Positions 1 to 10,600 of a DNA stretch of 64,000 nucleotides are shown piece after piece. Below the pieces are notes generated by a model. The model searched no databases. It was not told the DNA's origin and was given only the letters and a program-made list of their open reading frames with translations. A program made the translations under genes and the position numbers. Origin of the DNA: Linnemannia elongata (lineage: Eukaryota > Mortierellomycota > Mortierellomycetes > Mortierellales > Mortierellaceae); assembly GCA_036320915.1 (NCBI GenBank), contig JAXBDG010000003.1, positions 1,240,001 through 1,304,000 on the forward strand. Reading direction: 5' to 3'. How positions within the stretch are numbered: the stretch's first letter is position 1; each line of letters starts with the position of its first letter.

Positions 1-2
1 TC

Positions 3-1232
3 GACTCGGAGGATACTCTGAACAGATCGATGACATCGCTTCGGGACAAGGGCTTTATCAACTACTTTGGCATGCAGCGATTTGGTACTGGATCCGTCGG
101 AACCCATGAGGTTGGCGGAGCCATCTTGAGAGGCGAATGGGAGGCTGCTGTCGACTTGATTATGAAGCCTCGCTTGGGTGAGGGACCAGATCTGGAGAAG
201 GCTAGGAAGCACTGGGCAGAACACAAGGATGCCAAGGAGGCCATCAAGTTGTTCCCCAAGCGATGGGTTGCCGAGTACCAGATTCTTTGGTCGTTCCAAA
301 AGGCTGGTCACCAGCGTCAACCGTTTGAGGCGTTGAACAACATCCCCAGGAACTTGAGACTGATGTATGTCCATGCGTACCAGTCTTACATCTGGAACCA
401 CATGGTCACGGAGCGTATCGCCCTCTACGGCGCTGACAAACCAGTTGTTGGAGACTTGGTGGCGATCGACAAGGATGCATTGGAGGCTGGAGATGAAAAC
501 ATGGATGACAATAACAACGACAGCCACAAGGGAGCATCTTCTAAGAGTGATTCACATGTCCGCGCCAAGGTATTGACTGAGGAGGATGTCGACCAATACA
601 CGATCTACGATGTGATTCTGCCATTGCCCGGTTTTGATGTGATCTACCCAACCCACGCTATCGGAACCAAGTACAAGGAATTGATGGCCAAGGACGGACT
701 AGACCCCCACTCGATGAAACGCGGCAACAAAGAATACTCGCTGTCAGGATCGTACCGCAGCTTCCTGAGCAAGCCCGAGAATGTCGAGTGGGAGATTGTC
801 CGCTATGACCAGGCAGATATCCCTTTGACGCTTACAGATCAGGAGAGGATGGAGGGCAAGGCTCAGCCTGAGCGTGTTCCCGATGGAAAGTACCTGGCTT
901 TGATTTTGAACCTGACGCTCAAGTCGAGCCAGTATGCGACGATGGCGATCCGCGAGGTGTGCAAGCAGGACACGTCTGCTGGGTTCCAGGCTACGCTTAA
1001 CACTGTCGACAGCGCGGTCAACAGCAGTGCAGCATCTGCAGCTGTGACGCCAGCAGAGACTGCTCCTGTTATGACTCCAGCAGAGACCCCTGCTGAGACG
1101 CCTGTTGAGATGCCAAGTGCGATGAGTGTTGATGGCGAAGGTGAGGAGACAACCGTTGGCAGTAGCAAGCGAGGCATTGAGGAGGTTGAGGGAGCAGCAC
1201 CAGGACCCGAGACCAAGGCCTCAAAGGATTGA
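3..1232 (+). CDS. PUS7: tRNA pseudouridine synthase Pus7 (TruD family), 5'-truncated
   Basis: The frame is open from base 3, so this is the C-terminal ~410 residues of a gene that begins outside the window; the ATG at 30 is internal. Pus7/TruD enzymes isomerise uridine to pseudouridine in tRNA, snRNA and mRNA. Family marks seen: 'NYFGMQRFGT' near the start (the TruD motif around the RNA-binding cleft), 'AEYQILWSFQKAG', 'RLMYVHAYQSYIWN' and 'LSGSYRSFLSKP' followed by a closing 'LTLKSSQYATMAIREV'. The catalytic Asp lies upstream of this fragment and cannot be seen. An acidic, Asn-rich insert (about residues 165-180 of the fragment) splits the domain. The tail after residue ~330 is a low-complexity Pro/Ala/Thr-Glu stretch with a basic 'SSKRG', possibly a nuclear localisation signal. 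No intron is needed in this part. Recognition is firm; the 5' structure is unknown. Confidence 0.9.
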   Translation, partial: DSEDTLNRSMTSLRDKGFINYFGMQRFGTGSVGTHEVGGAILRGEWEAAVDLIMKPRLGEGPDLEKARKHWAEHKDAKEAIKLFPKRWVAEYQILWSFQKAGHQRQPFEALNNIPRNLRLMYVHAYQSYIWNHMVTERIALYGADKPVVGDLVAIDKDALEAGDENMDDNNNDSHKGASSKSDSHVRAKVLTEEDVDQYTIYDVILPLPGFDVIYPTHAIGTKYKELMAKDGLDPHSMKRGNKEYSLSGSYRSFLSKPENVEWEIVRYDQADIPLTLTDQERMEGKAQPERVPDGKYLALILNLTLKSSQYATMAIREVCKQDTSAGFQATLNTVDSAVNSSAASAAVTPAETAPVMTPAETPAETPVEMPSAMSVDGEGEETTVGSSKRGIEEVEGAAPGPETKASKD

Positions 1233-1594
1233 TGTAGTGTTGAAGTTTGTAGTATTAGTAGCACGCACAGGCCAACTTAATGAACGAAAGTAAGGTCACA
1301 CATACACACGAAAAATCGCCTACAGTAGTGGTTTCTGGGGAAGGGAGACGGGAGAAGAGAGAAGAAAAAAAAATTTGGAACGCGTCCAATGATGATCGCA
1401 GATTTATGTTGAACAAAGGCGCTGGATTGTATTTTTCTTTATGACGGAGACGGTTGAGACTTTTGAACCTTTTCTCTCTCTTTACTCTTCTCCCAACATC
1501 CCATTGTCCGCTCATTTTGCCAACCCTGAGCACATTATCTTTTTCTTCTCCTTTCCCATTATTGTGCCTCATCTCTTCCTTCTTTTCCTTCTCT

Positions 1595-1643
<49 letters not shown>

Positions 1644-2069
1644 ACTCACTCTTCCGTTTGGTGTTGCTAGGACATTTTGGTGAGTTAACCGGTGCTAACC
1701 TGTTCTGTTAGCTAGGATGGTTACCTCTCTTTCTTCTTTCTTGTCGCAAACAACAGGACATTAAAACGCAAACATCAAATGCAATCATCTCGACCTGACC
1801 ATTCCATCCTTTCTCCTTTTTATTACCTTTTGGTCTTTGCTCTTACTTTCCCTATTATCAATTGTTCGCTTCATTACCATTGCCGTGATACACGTGGTGT
1901 CACGGACCTGCTTCATTAGCCATTGTCTCCCTCGCTCTAATCAAACCGACAAAAAACGAGCAACAAAGGACCTATTTGAACAGGGCAGGACTCTTTTCTT
2001 TCTTTACAGACAATCGATCCTTCACAAGTCAACCTCGCTTTCATCGACACTATTAAAAACAGGACGTTA
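1233..2069. other. Intergenic region upstream of the F-box gene
   Basis: About 0.84 kb between two plus-strand genes. It holds a strongly pyrimidine-rich stretch (about 1450-1680) with a long CT repeat, then AT-richer DNA leading to the F-box start. No convincing coding exon was seen. The long open frame ending at 2070 has no ATG and overlaps the next start by coincidence (TAATG). Confidence 0.6.
1599..1638 (+). repeat. (CT)20 microsatellite
   Basis: Uninterrupted CT dinucleotide tract of about 40 bases inside a pyrimidine-rich leader region between PUS7 and the F-box gene. CT-rich tracts near fungal promoters are common; no specific function can be assigned from sequence. Confidence 0.9.
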
Positions 2070-5000
2070 ATGAGGTCTCTCAGTCCTCTACCTCCTCGAC
2101 TGCCCTGTCATTGCCCTCGGGGGTTTTCTTCTTCTCCACCCCCTTACTCACCCCACATCGGACGACCCCCACGGACAAAGGCACAGACGACAACAACAAT
2201 ACATCATAACCACCTCCCGAGTGACCAACAACATCAACAAGAACAAGGGTCCCTGCACTCAGGTCCCTCAACGCAGGACCTTCGTATGCACCTCGAACCA
2301 CTTCACTTTCAACACAGTCAACAACAGCAGCAGCAGCATCAACAGCAACAACAACAGCGATTGGGTCAGGAGCGAGAACAGACAATACTGCCGCTTCATC
2401 TCCATTCAAATATCCCGCCTACCTTCGGTTTATTACCCAATCATCCCCACTGCAGCAACAACATCCCTCAGCTTCCTTCTTCTTCACCCTACAACTCTTG
2501 CGACACTCTTTACAACATCGGTAATGGTCAACAACCCCAAAGTCAGCACCACCACCACCCGACGAGCGCAATGCTGGTTGTGGATATAACGACCCTCCAA
2601 GGACTTGTCCTCTACACCCTCTACTTCTTGCATCGACTGCGATTCTTCCGGAGGTGGAGAGACACTCACAGGATCGCCCTATCCTACCGACATCGTCGTC
2701 GTCGCTCCCCTACCGCTGCGTCTTTATCATCTGCCTTGGAGATTACTTCTTCTGCACTTCCTTCCTCGTCTTCGCTGTCAGCAGACACAGTTGGATTTAG
2801 AGGGACACGAGTTAATGCAGTTGCATTGGACCAAGACAAGAGTCAAAGCGGGTTATTGGATGAAACAACGAGAGATGGCCGTCTCGAGACAACAGCGTCA
2901 GTGGCGGCTGTCGTGGTTGACCGTTCAACCGCCATTATTGAGCCAGGAGCAACAGAAGCAGTAGCAACAGGATTAGGAGAAGGGGCACAACCACACACGA
3001 CGACAAGGACGACTGAATACGGAGACACACCATCCCTTTCCAGCAATAGCTCTTCTTCTTCTTCCTCTTCCACTTTTGCCTCTTCTTCCTTTTCTTCTCC
3101 CCTTTCGCTTTCTTCTCTTTCATCTTCCACTTCCTTCCTTCCCTCCTCTTCTTCCCTCTCGTCGACCCCGATGCTGCCCTACGTCTTTTCCTCGGCGGTG
3201 TCACCTTCAACGACGACGACGACGACCATACCCCCTTCTCCCTCTTCGACAAAGCTATCCACAGAATCGCACGTCCTCCTGACAAACACCACCACTACTA
3301 TCATCCAAACTCCTTCTCCCTCACCTTCCCACTCCATCAACACCTATCTTCCCCCCGAGATCCTGGTCCAAGTCTTCCGTCACCTTGCAGCGGCCCATCA
3401 TACACGGACGTTGATCCGGTGCTCGCTGGTCTGTCGCAGCTGGTACTCGCTCGTCGGCCCTTTGGTTTGGAAGGCGCCTCGTGTGCTTTGGTCGCAACAC
3501 TGGTCTCGGTTTCACCCAATCACAGCAATGTCCACGACGAGTCGCACTAGTTTTGCTTATGTCTCCGCCTCTGCCTCTTCTATTGCTGCTGTTACTTCGG
3601 CATATTCCTCCACTTCGACGACGACAACAACTACTGCAACAGAGGCAGAAGCAATGGCAAGAGTGACAGTAACGACCACGACGATATCAAGGCAACTTGG
3701 TCCCTCTCTGGCAGAGTCACAGAACCAAGGACATATCGATAACCATTACGGCGACAGCGAGCAGGGAACTCGCAGTGGCAGCAGCAACTCTATTCAGGAT
3801 AGTAATGGCCTGGACCCAATTACAGAAGGAAGAGGAAATAGCAACCCGCTCTCATTACAACTGCAACTGCAGCAGATTCTCCTTCAACAGACACAGCAAC
3901 GACAACTCACTTGGCTCCGCCTATGGCAGACTGACCGAGCAAAAGCCCTGGCCTCTGACCGACTACATGACCTGGATCGACAGGAACTTGGGCAATGGTT
4001 GGTGTGGAAGAAGCGAGAAAAGGCTAGGCGGCTTCGGGAGCTCAGACGGAAGCGACTGGAGCTTGCTGCACGACAACAGAAGCAGCAGAAGCAGGGAAGA
4101 GATGAAGCGCAAGTCGATTGTCAGGGAATGACGAGCATCATTGGTTCTTCAACGCAACAACGTCGTTCGCAGGAGGAGGAGGATAGGGAGGGAGACTTGA
4201 GGGGGAGGGCGATCAGAAACGCGACGTCGAGAACCCACAGCAGGAGCAGGAGTAGAAGCGGACCTGACAGGAGTGGTACTGACACTGGTAATAGAGGAGG
4301 AGGAGGAATAGGAGGCGCTTCAAGAAGGAGGAGGAGAGCACGAATCACAACAAATATGCTGACTAGCGATGAGGACGACGACGACGACGACGGGGACGAA
4401 GATGGTTCCTCAGACGATAGTGACAGTGAGGATGATATCGACGGGCCAATGGACTTTGATTCCGACGACGGGGTCCTCTTGAGCGACAGTAGCGACTATG
4501 AGGCCTCAGACGATGAGACGCCCCTGATGAAACTGGTCTCTAGTTTCGACGCCCTCCATGCTTGGATCTCGACCTCCTCTGCGACTGCCCTTTCTGCCCT
4601 TCAGGATGTTGCTACCCTTCCTGTTGCCGTCGTCTTTCCATCTGCAAACACTGCCTCCTTCTGGCGCAACAATAATACAGCACCTCTTCAGCAACAACAG
4701 CAACCTCTAGACCAACAACAACAATTACAGCAGCAACAACCTACACGACTACCATTTAGAGGAGCCTTTGCACGGATCCGACGTCGACAAGCGACCAAGG
4801 AGTGTCGAAGGCGGAGGGCAGAAATACGACCCTGGGACGGACTACCAGCTTCCTTACCACTCAGGACCTGCGGTCAGTGGATCCAAGTCATCAACCTCCA
4901 GCAGGAAATGCCGTACCACCAGCGGGTCATGACACAGTCCTTTATGCAGCACCCCGCCACTCCAGCCCAAGGAACAACACTGCGCTCACGAGCTATCCAG

Positions 5001-6434
5001 CTTATCCAACAGCAACAACAACAGGAACAGCAGCAACAGGGTCTGATTGGAGGAGTAGGGCGATATGGCATCCTTGGATCAGTCTTTCGGTACCTCACCA
5101 GACAACAAGCCCCGGACACACTTATAGGCGCGGCTGCGGAACCGGAGAGACTGCTATCGAGACGAGACTTTGTCAACGACTGGACTGTCAAGACGATCCT
5201 GGACCATTGCCCCGGTCTTTGCAAATTGACCCTTTCAGAGTGTCACGGCATAACAGATCGATCACTGGAACTGATTGGCGACTCTGCCTGTGTGGCCGCT
5301 CGAACGCTGGTTTCGCTCCATCTTGCCGGGTGCTCTCAAATCACCGATCGTGGCCTCCTTGGCCTCCTTGGAAACTCAAGACGGACTCCGTCACACAGAT
5401 CATCCTCTTCTTCCTCAACCTCGTCCTCTTCCACCTCTTCGTCTTCCTCTCTTTCATCTTCTACAACTTCACCGTTTCCCTCCCCATCCTCCTCATCCTC
5501 CACGACAACAACACAAAGCCCCCTCCGCCTCGAATCCCTAGACTTTGCAGGTTGCTACCAAATCTCCGACAATGGCCTAACCCCGCTCTTAAAACAATGC
5601 GGATCACGTCTTCTACAACTCCGAGTCTCGGACTGCGATAACATCACCTCCGCATCCGTCGTGGCCCTGGCGAACTATTGTCCGAATACAGAGTGGTTGG
5701 ATCTTTGTAGGACAGGGGTTTTGACGGAGGAATGTTTGATCCTGTTAGCGGAGCGGTGTACGGACCTCGAGTGGTTGAATCTTGCCAGGGTGAGTCCGGG
5801 AGTTTTGGAGTCTTCGTTGGAGGATGGTCTTGGCGGCGGTAGTGGCGCTGAGGGTGATAACACCAACAACGGTGGCACTGGTGGAGGTATTGGCAGCGCC
5901 ATTGACGGCGAGGCAGAGATCGAACAGGACAACGAAGAGGAAGTCATTAACGTGGATAATGAAAAGATACCTGATCCCGCTGACGGCGACCGACTTGTCA
6001 AAGAAGAAACAAGCACCGAAATTGAGGACCGGCGCGAAGATCAGGAAGAGGAGGAGAAAAAAGTCAAGGAAGACTCCATCACAGACAGAGCCCTAGCCCT
6101 TCTATGCGAATCCTGTCCAAACCTCCAACTCCTCGACCTCTCTTACATCTCAACAATATCCAACACCGCCATGGAATCACTCTCCGAGACTGCAAAATCC
6201 CTGGTCTGCCTGACCATTATCGGTTGCCCCGGGATCACGAGCCAGTCGCTTTTGTATTTGGCACGGTTGAGGAACAATAGCGGCAAATTGGGGTGTATCA
6301 CCATGGGCGACGCGTTAGGGATCTCGGAAAGGGATATTGAGCAGATTATGCAGGGGACGTTGAGTGGATGGCAAAAGTCGTTGGTCGATGAGACGAATCT
6401 GGGAGAGATCCTTGGACGCAGCTGGGATGAGTAG
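2070..6434 (+). CDS. F-box / leucine-rich-repeat protein (SCF substrate adaptor)
   Basis: Single-exon 1454-residue protein. An F-box starts near residue 420 ('INTYLPPEILVQVFRHL', then 'CSLVCRSWYSLVGPLVWK'), which in this family binds Skp1 and docks the protein into an SCF ubiquitin ligase. AMN1/Grr1-type LRRs start near residue 1037: 'GLCKLTLSECHGITDRSLELIG', then further 'L.L..C..ITD' units to the C-terminus, forming the likely substrate-binding surface. The first 400 residues are Gln, Ser, His and Pro rich with little fold. A basic and acidic stretch (residues ~630-830, RRKR then D/E runs) separates F-box and LRRs. A poly-Ser insert (~1110-1145) and a Gly/acidic insert (~1240-1340) interrupt the LRR array. 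AATAAA lies at 6456-6461, just past the stop. Substrate unknown. The ATG at 2070 is the first in frame, but the unstructured N-terminus makes the exact start uncertain. Confidence 0.85.
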   Translation: MRSLSPLPPRLPCHCPRGFSSSPPPYSPHIGRPPRTKAQTTTTIHHNHLPSDQQHQQEQGSLHSGPSTQDLRMHLEPLHFQHSQQQQQQHQQQQQQRLGQEREQTILPLHLHSNIPPTFGLLPNHPHCSNNIPQLPSSSPYNSCDTLYNIGNGQQPQSQHHHHPTSAMLVVDITTLQGLVLYTLYFLHRLRFFRRWRDTHRIALSYRHRRRRSPTAASLSSALEITSSALPSSSSLSADTVGFRGTRVNAVALDQDKSQSGLLDETTRDGRLETTASVAAVVVDRSTAIIEPGATEAVATGLGEGAQPHTTTRTTEYGDTPSLSSNSSSSSSSSTFASSSFSSPLSLSSLSSSTSFLPSSSSLSSTPMLPYVFSSAVSPSTTTTTTIPPSPSSTKLSTESHVLLTNTTTTIIQTPSPSPSHSINTYLPPEILVQVFRHLAAAHHTRTLIRCSLVCRSWYSLVGPLVWKAPRVLWSQHWSRFHPITAMSTTSRTSFAYVSASASSIAAVTSAYSSTSTTTTTTATEAEAMARVTVTTTTISRQLGPSLAESQNQGHIDNHYGDSEQGTRSGSSNSIQDSNGLDPITEGRGNSNPLSLQLQLQQILLQQTQQRQLTWLRLWQTDRAKALASDRLHDLDRQELGQWLVWKKREKARRLRELRRKRLELAARQQKQQKQGRDEAQVDCQGMTSIIGSSTQQRRSQEEEDREGDLRGRAIRNATSRTHSRSRSRSGPDRSGTDTGNRGGGGIGGASRRRRRARITTNMLTSDEDDDDDDGDEDGSSDDSDSEDDIDGPMDFDSDDGVLLSDSSDYEASDDETPLMKLVSSFDALHAWISTSSATALSALQDVATLPVAVVFPSANTASFWRNNNTAPLQQQQQPLDQQQQLQQQQPTRLPFRGAFARIRRRQATKECRRRRAEIRPWDGLPASLPLRTCGQWIQVINLQQEMPYHQRVMTQSFMQHPATPAQGTTLRSRAIQLIQQQQQQEQQQQGLIGGVGRYGILGSVFRYLTRQQAPDTLIGAAAEPERLLSRRDFVNDWTVKTILDHCPGLCKLTLSECHGITDRSLELIGDSACVAARTLVSLHLAGCSQITDRGLLGLLGNSRRTPSHRSSSSSSTSSSSTSSSSSLSSSTTSPFPSPSSSSSTTTTQSPLRLESLDFAGCYQISDNGLTPLLKQCGSRLLQLRVSDCDNITSASVVALANYCPNTEWLDLCRTGVLTEECLILLAERCTDLEWLNLARVSPGVLESSLEDGLGGGSGAEGDNTNNGGTGGGIGSAIDGEAEIEQDNEEEVINVDNEKIPDPADGDRLVKEETSTEIEDRREDQEEEEKKVKEDSITDRALALLCESCPNLQLLDLSYISTISNTAMESLSETAKSLVCLTIIGCPGITSQSLLYLARLRNNSGKLGCITMGDALGISERDIEQIMQGTLSGWQKSLVDETNLGEILGRSWDE

Positions 6435-7637
6435 GATGGAGTTCTGGGGTGAAAGAATAAACAATGCAACAAAAGACGAGCACACTTTCAGGTTTCAACA
6501 AGGATCGATGAATGTATTTTTTTCATGCTGTTCGCTTTCACGTCGTATGGAGGGGCAATCAATTAGGTGAGGCGATCAAGAGGGAAGTAGAGGGAAGGAA
6601 GTAGAGGAGGAGTAGAGAGAGAGAAAGAAGAAGAATGAGGCAGGGTGGAAGAAAGAGCGAACGATTGGAATGAAGAGTGGAGGCGAAGTAATAAGGAAGA
6701 AATGTTATCAGGGCGCCATCATCTTCGACGTGTTCCATCAACCATGAACTGCTTACTTTTTTCCAAGTTCACCGATCTCCTTCCTTTTGGTTCCTGGTCC
6801 TCTCTCCCTTCTCTCTCTCTCTGACACACACACGCTCACCATCACGGCTCCAGTACAGCTCTACATGGCGAGAGAGAGAGAGAGACAACCCATGGTTTTA
6901 TCTTGGGTTTGAATGGTATTGTTACAAAGCGAGAACAAAAAAGGAGGGAATGAATATCATAAACAGGATCCCTGTCGTTTCTTTTTTTGAACGCGTCGCA
7001 TTGTGAAGTCCCTTTTTTGCACCATGAACTCCTCTATCTATTGTGTACAATAACCGGAGTGAGATGAGTGGGCCTAGCACCCGAGAAGCTTTATAAACCA
7101 ATAATGAAAAAAGAAGGAAAAAAAAAAGCGAACAAAGCGTACAAGAAGGAAAGAGAGTGTGTGAGATTGAGAGCATCGACCATCAACCGCCAACCGTTGA
7201 CTTTTCACTCTTTTTCATGACCATGCCACAGCCAGATAAAACGAAATACGCTCAACGTTGGCGATACACCGTCGTTTTATTTTCCCCTCTTATACTTCAC
7301 TCATTATTCATTCTTTTGTTCATCGCCTACCTCTTTTCTCCTCATCACCACAACTATACCGCTTCACCACCTCCCATTCATCTTCTTTGTTCGTCTCAAC
7401 TTCACATCTTTTCTTGACTCCTGTTCACCACCACTTAACCCTCGCTCTCGCGACACGTTTTTCAGTTTAGCACTAGTTCAAACCGTCAAGCGCACCATCT
7501 CCTGAGGTAGAGCGGCGGAATACTTCGCTTCCATGACTACCGACCCTCTACTCGTACGTAGTATCACTTGAGAGGTAGCGATTATGAACTAACCATCGTG
7601 GCTGAGACCTACACTTCTTAATAGAAAAGCCTATATC
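6435..7637. other. Intergenic region between F-box gene and NLR-like gene
   Basis: About 1.2 kb with no supported exon. It contains purine-rich then CT-rich tracts (6580-6670, 6800-6870) and short GA runs. The last 110 bases hold two short upstream reading frames (7533-7571 and 7584-7592) and an intron-like GTACGT...TAG segment (7554-7624) that may be a 5' UTR intron of the downstream gene. Confidence 0.55.
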
Positions 7638-10600
7638 ATGACTGAGGACGCGCACCCAACCTCGCCCCAACCCACTGTCAACATCAACGATGCAGTCTCT
7701 GCCACCGCCGTCGCAAATCTTACTCTGAACAACAATACCCCGCTCGACCCTAACCTTGAGTTCTTCCACTGCAATTATCCTGACTTTCCTAAACCGGCCA
7801 TCAGGACCGAGTTGCCTCAAAACCTGGAGCGCATCGAGAAGTCTGAACAGCTGGTCTATTGGTGCTCCTTGCTCTTACAGCGCGCGTCTTCTTCACCCAG
7901 CCTGGTCGAGGCTGAGCGGAAGTGGCTGGAGGGGATGGACAAAGACTCTATGGAGCAGGATCGACTGCGTTGGATTGCTACTAGGATGGTTGAGGAGTTT
8001 GTCCCGAACGCTGCCAGCAGGAGCTCTGTCGAGATTGCCGAGGTTGTTTCCCTAGGACCTATTCTGGAGAGAGAGTCGTACCGCAAGTTGCTCTCGTCTC
8101 TCATTGCAGAGTTTGATGATGCTCTTCTCCTGGACATCACCCTACTCCAGGGTCTTGTCCAGTTGGTGCAGTCCAACTCCCCTGGGTATCTGGAAGCTGA
8201 CGACCTTATCAAGATCCTCAGCATCCTCAGGGTTCGTCTACAGGGAACCCATGGTCAGTCGTCAGAATACTCCTACCAACTTGTTCTGGCTGTCTCCTGC
8301 GTCTTGGATGTGATGGCGGAGCACGGGGTCAAGGGCTTGGACCGGGTCGTCGAGCACGAGCCGCTATCGGGCGTCTTGTCCACCTTGAAGGGCAGCTCGG
8401 ACCCTTACATGTTGTATCAGGCCTGCTATGCCTTCCAGGCTCTGCAGTACGTCCCCGACAACGAGAGTCCCCTACAAGCAGTCCTTCGACACTCTGCAGG
8501 AGTTGCCAAGGGCCTCATCGACATAACAGCCTTGGCCAAACTGGACCTGGGCGCAATTCTCGAGGGCCTTACCAGTTTTCAAAGCGCCTTCGTAGGCGAT
8601 ACCTTTGACACTGCCAAGACTGTTTATGGTGGTGCTTCCTCGCTAATGGAGAGTGGCCGATATGTTCTGGAAGCTCTCAAGGAGAAGTATGGAACTGGAA
8701 AGAAGCAACCCTGGTATGCCGCCATCCGTGCCGCCCATGCCCTTGCCCAAGCCGGTCAAATGAAGGACTTTAACCGCTTCATCTGTGAGGCGCCTTGTCG
8801 TCGTGATCCTTTGTTCCAGTGGGGTATATCCCAGATGCTGTTAGAAATGACGAGCGATGCCGCCTGGGACCACGACACTCAAGAGCATGTCCGATGTCTT
8901 CTCCTTGGACTTTGCACCCGTGACCCTGACTGGAATCGGGATGAGAGCCTCAGAACCTACTTGTTCAGGAACATGGAACAGCTAAGCAGTCCTGATGGTG
9001 AGGTTTTCAACGGTGACAAGTCTAGTATTCGCTACCCGATGAGGAACCGTCTCCCTCCGCCTACATCGTCACCTCTTCTCGCCCGAGTTCTGGATATTCC
9101 TGATGTCGAACATGATCTGCACGGGTTGAAGATGCAGCGGCTTGGGGAGCGCAGGAAGGGCGTTTATATTCCTCCGCAGGCGAAGCCGAGTTTGAAAGCT
9201 GGCGACGACACCTTGTTCCCGCTCATGGAGAAGGTCTTGGAGTTCCTGGCCAGCAATCGCCAAGTTCTGTTGTTGTTGGGAGATTCTGGTGCTGGAAAGT
9301 CAACATTCAACCTCGAGCTGGAGCACACACTGTGGAATAATTATAAGAGGTACGGGCCTATTCCTCTTTACATCGGTCTTCCTACCGTCGACAACCCGGC
9401 TCAGGACTTGATCGAGAAGCAGTTGCAGTACTACAATTTCAGCGAAGAGCAGATCCGGGAGATGAAGTTGCACAGGAAGTTTATTCTCATCTGCGACGGT
9501 TATGACGAGAGTCAGCTCAAGGTCAACATCCACACCACCAACCAGTTCAACCAACCCGGACAGTGGAAGGTCAAGATCGTCATCAGCTGCCGCACTCAGT
9601 ATCTCGGACAGGACTACCGCTACCGCTTTCAGCCGCAACCAGTCGATCGTTATGAAACCTCTGCGACAGATCTCTTCCAAGAGATGGTGGTTGCAGCGTT
9701 CACAAGAGCCCAGATCCAGCAGTACGTCGAGGAGTATGTCAAGGAGCTCCCTACACATAACCTTATTCAGGACCAGTCGCCTTGGACAGCCGAGGAGTAC
9801 ATGGACACGCTGATCAATATCCCTCATCTAATGGATCTCGTCTCCAACCCTTTTCTTTTGACCTTGGCATTGGACGCTCTTCCTTCTGTCGTCGAGGCCA
9901 ACAAGGATCTTTCGTCTATCCGTATTACGCGTGTACAGCTCTATGACAGCTTCGTCAAGCGATGGCTCAAGGTCAACAGGAAGAGACTAGAGGACAGTCC
10001 ACTGAGCGCCCAGGAGCGAGAGGAGTTGGACTTACTCATCGAGGACAACTTTTCTTACTATGGCATCCTTTACCAGAAGGACCTTTCCACAGCAATCTTC
10101 ATAGACCATGCAGGAAAGCCGATCGTCAAGTATACTCACCTCCGGGACAAGAACACATGGAAGGCCACCTTCTTCAGTCCAAGTGGCCAAGCTAAGTTGC
10201 TTCGAGAGTCTAGTACGGTGATGCGATCCGGTGACCACTTTCGGTTCCTTCATCGGTCTCTTTTGGACTACTTTTATTCGAGGACTATTTTCGATCCTAT
10301 GGACTACGACGCTGATGCGGAGGGTATGGAGGAGCGAGAGCAGGTTTATGACATCAGAACCAGCTTAGATCGGAGAAGTATTGTTAAGGAGTCGTCGATC
10401 GTGCAGTTTTTGGCGGAGCGAGTGTTGCAGGATCCATCATTCCGACAACAGCTCCTGGGTGTGATTGAGGATTCCAAGTCGGATGTTAAGGTGGGGTCGA
10501 ATCAGGCTGCAGCAGCGAATGCGATCACGATTCTTGTTAGGGCCGGTGTGGACTTCCGCGGCGCCGATCTTCGAGGTATCAAAATCCCAGGCGCTGATCT

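Noticed and set aside
1837..2070. Open frame ending TAATG over the F-box start, suggesting a coupled upstream frame
   Set aside because: It begins at TTG and has no ATG, so it is not a plausible upstream frame in a fungus.
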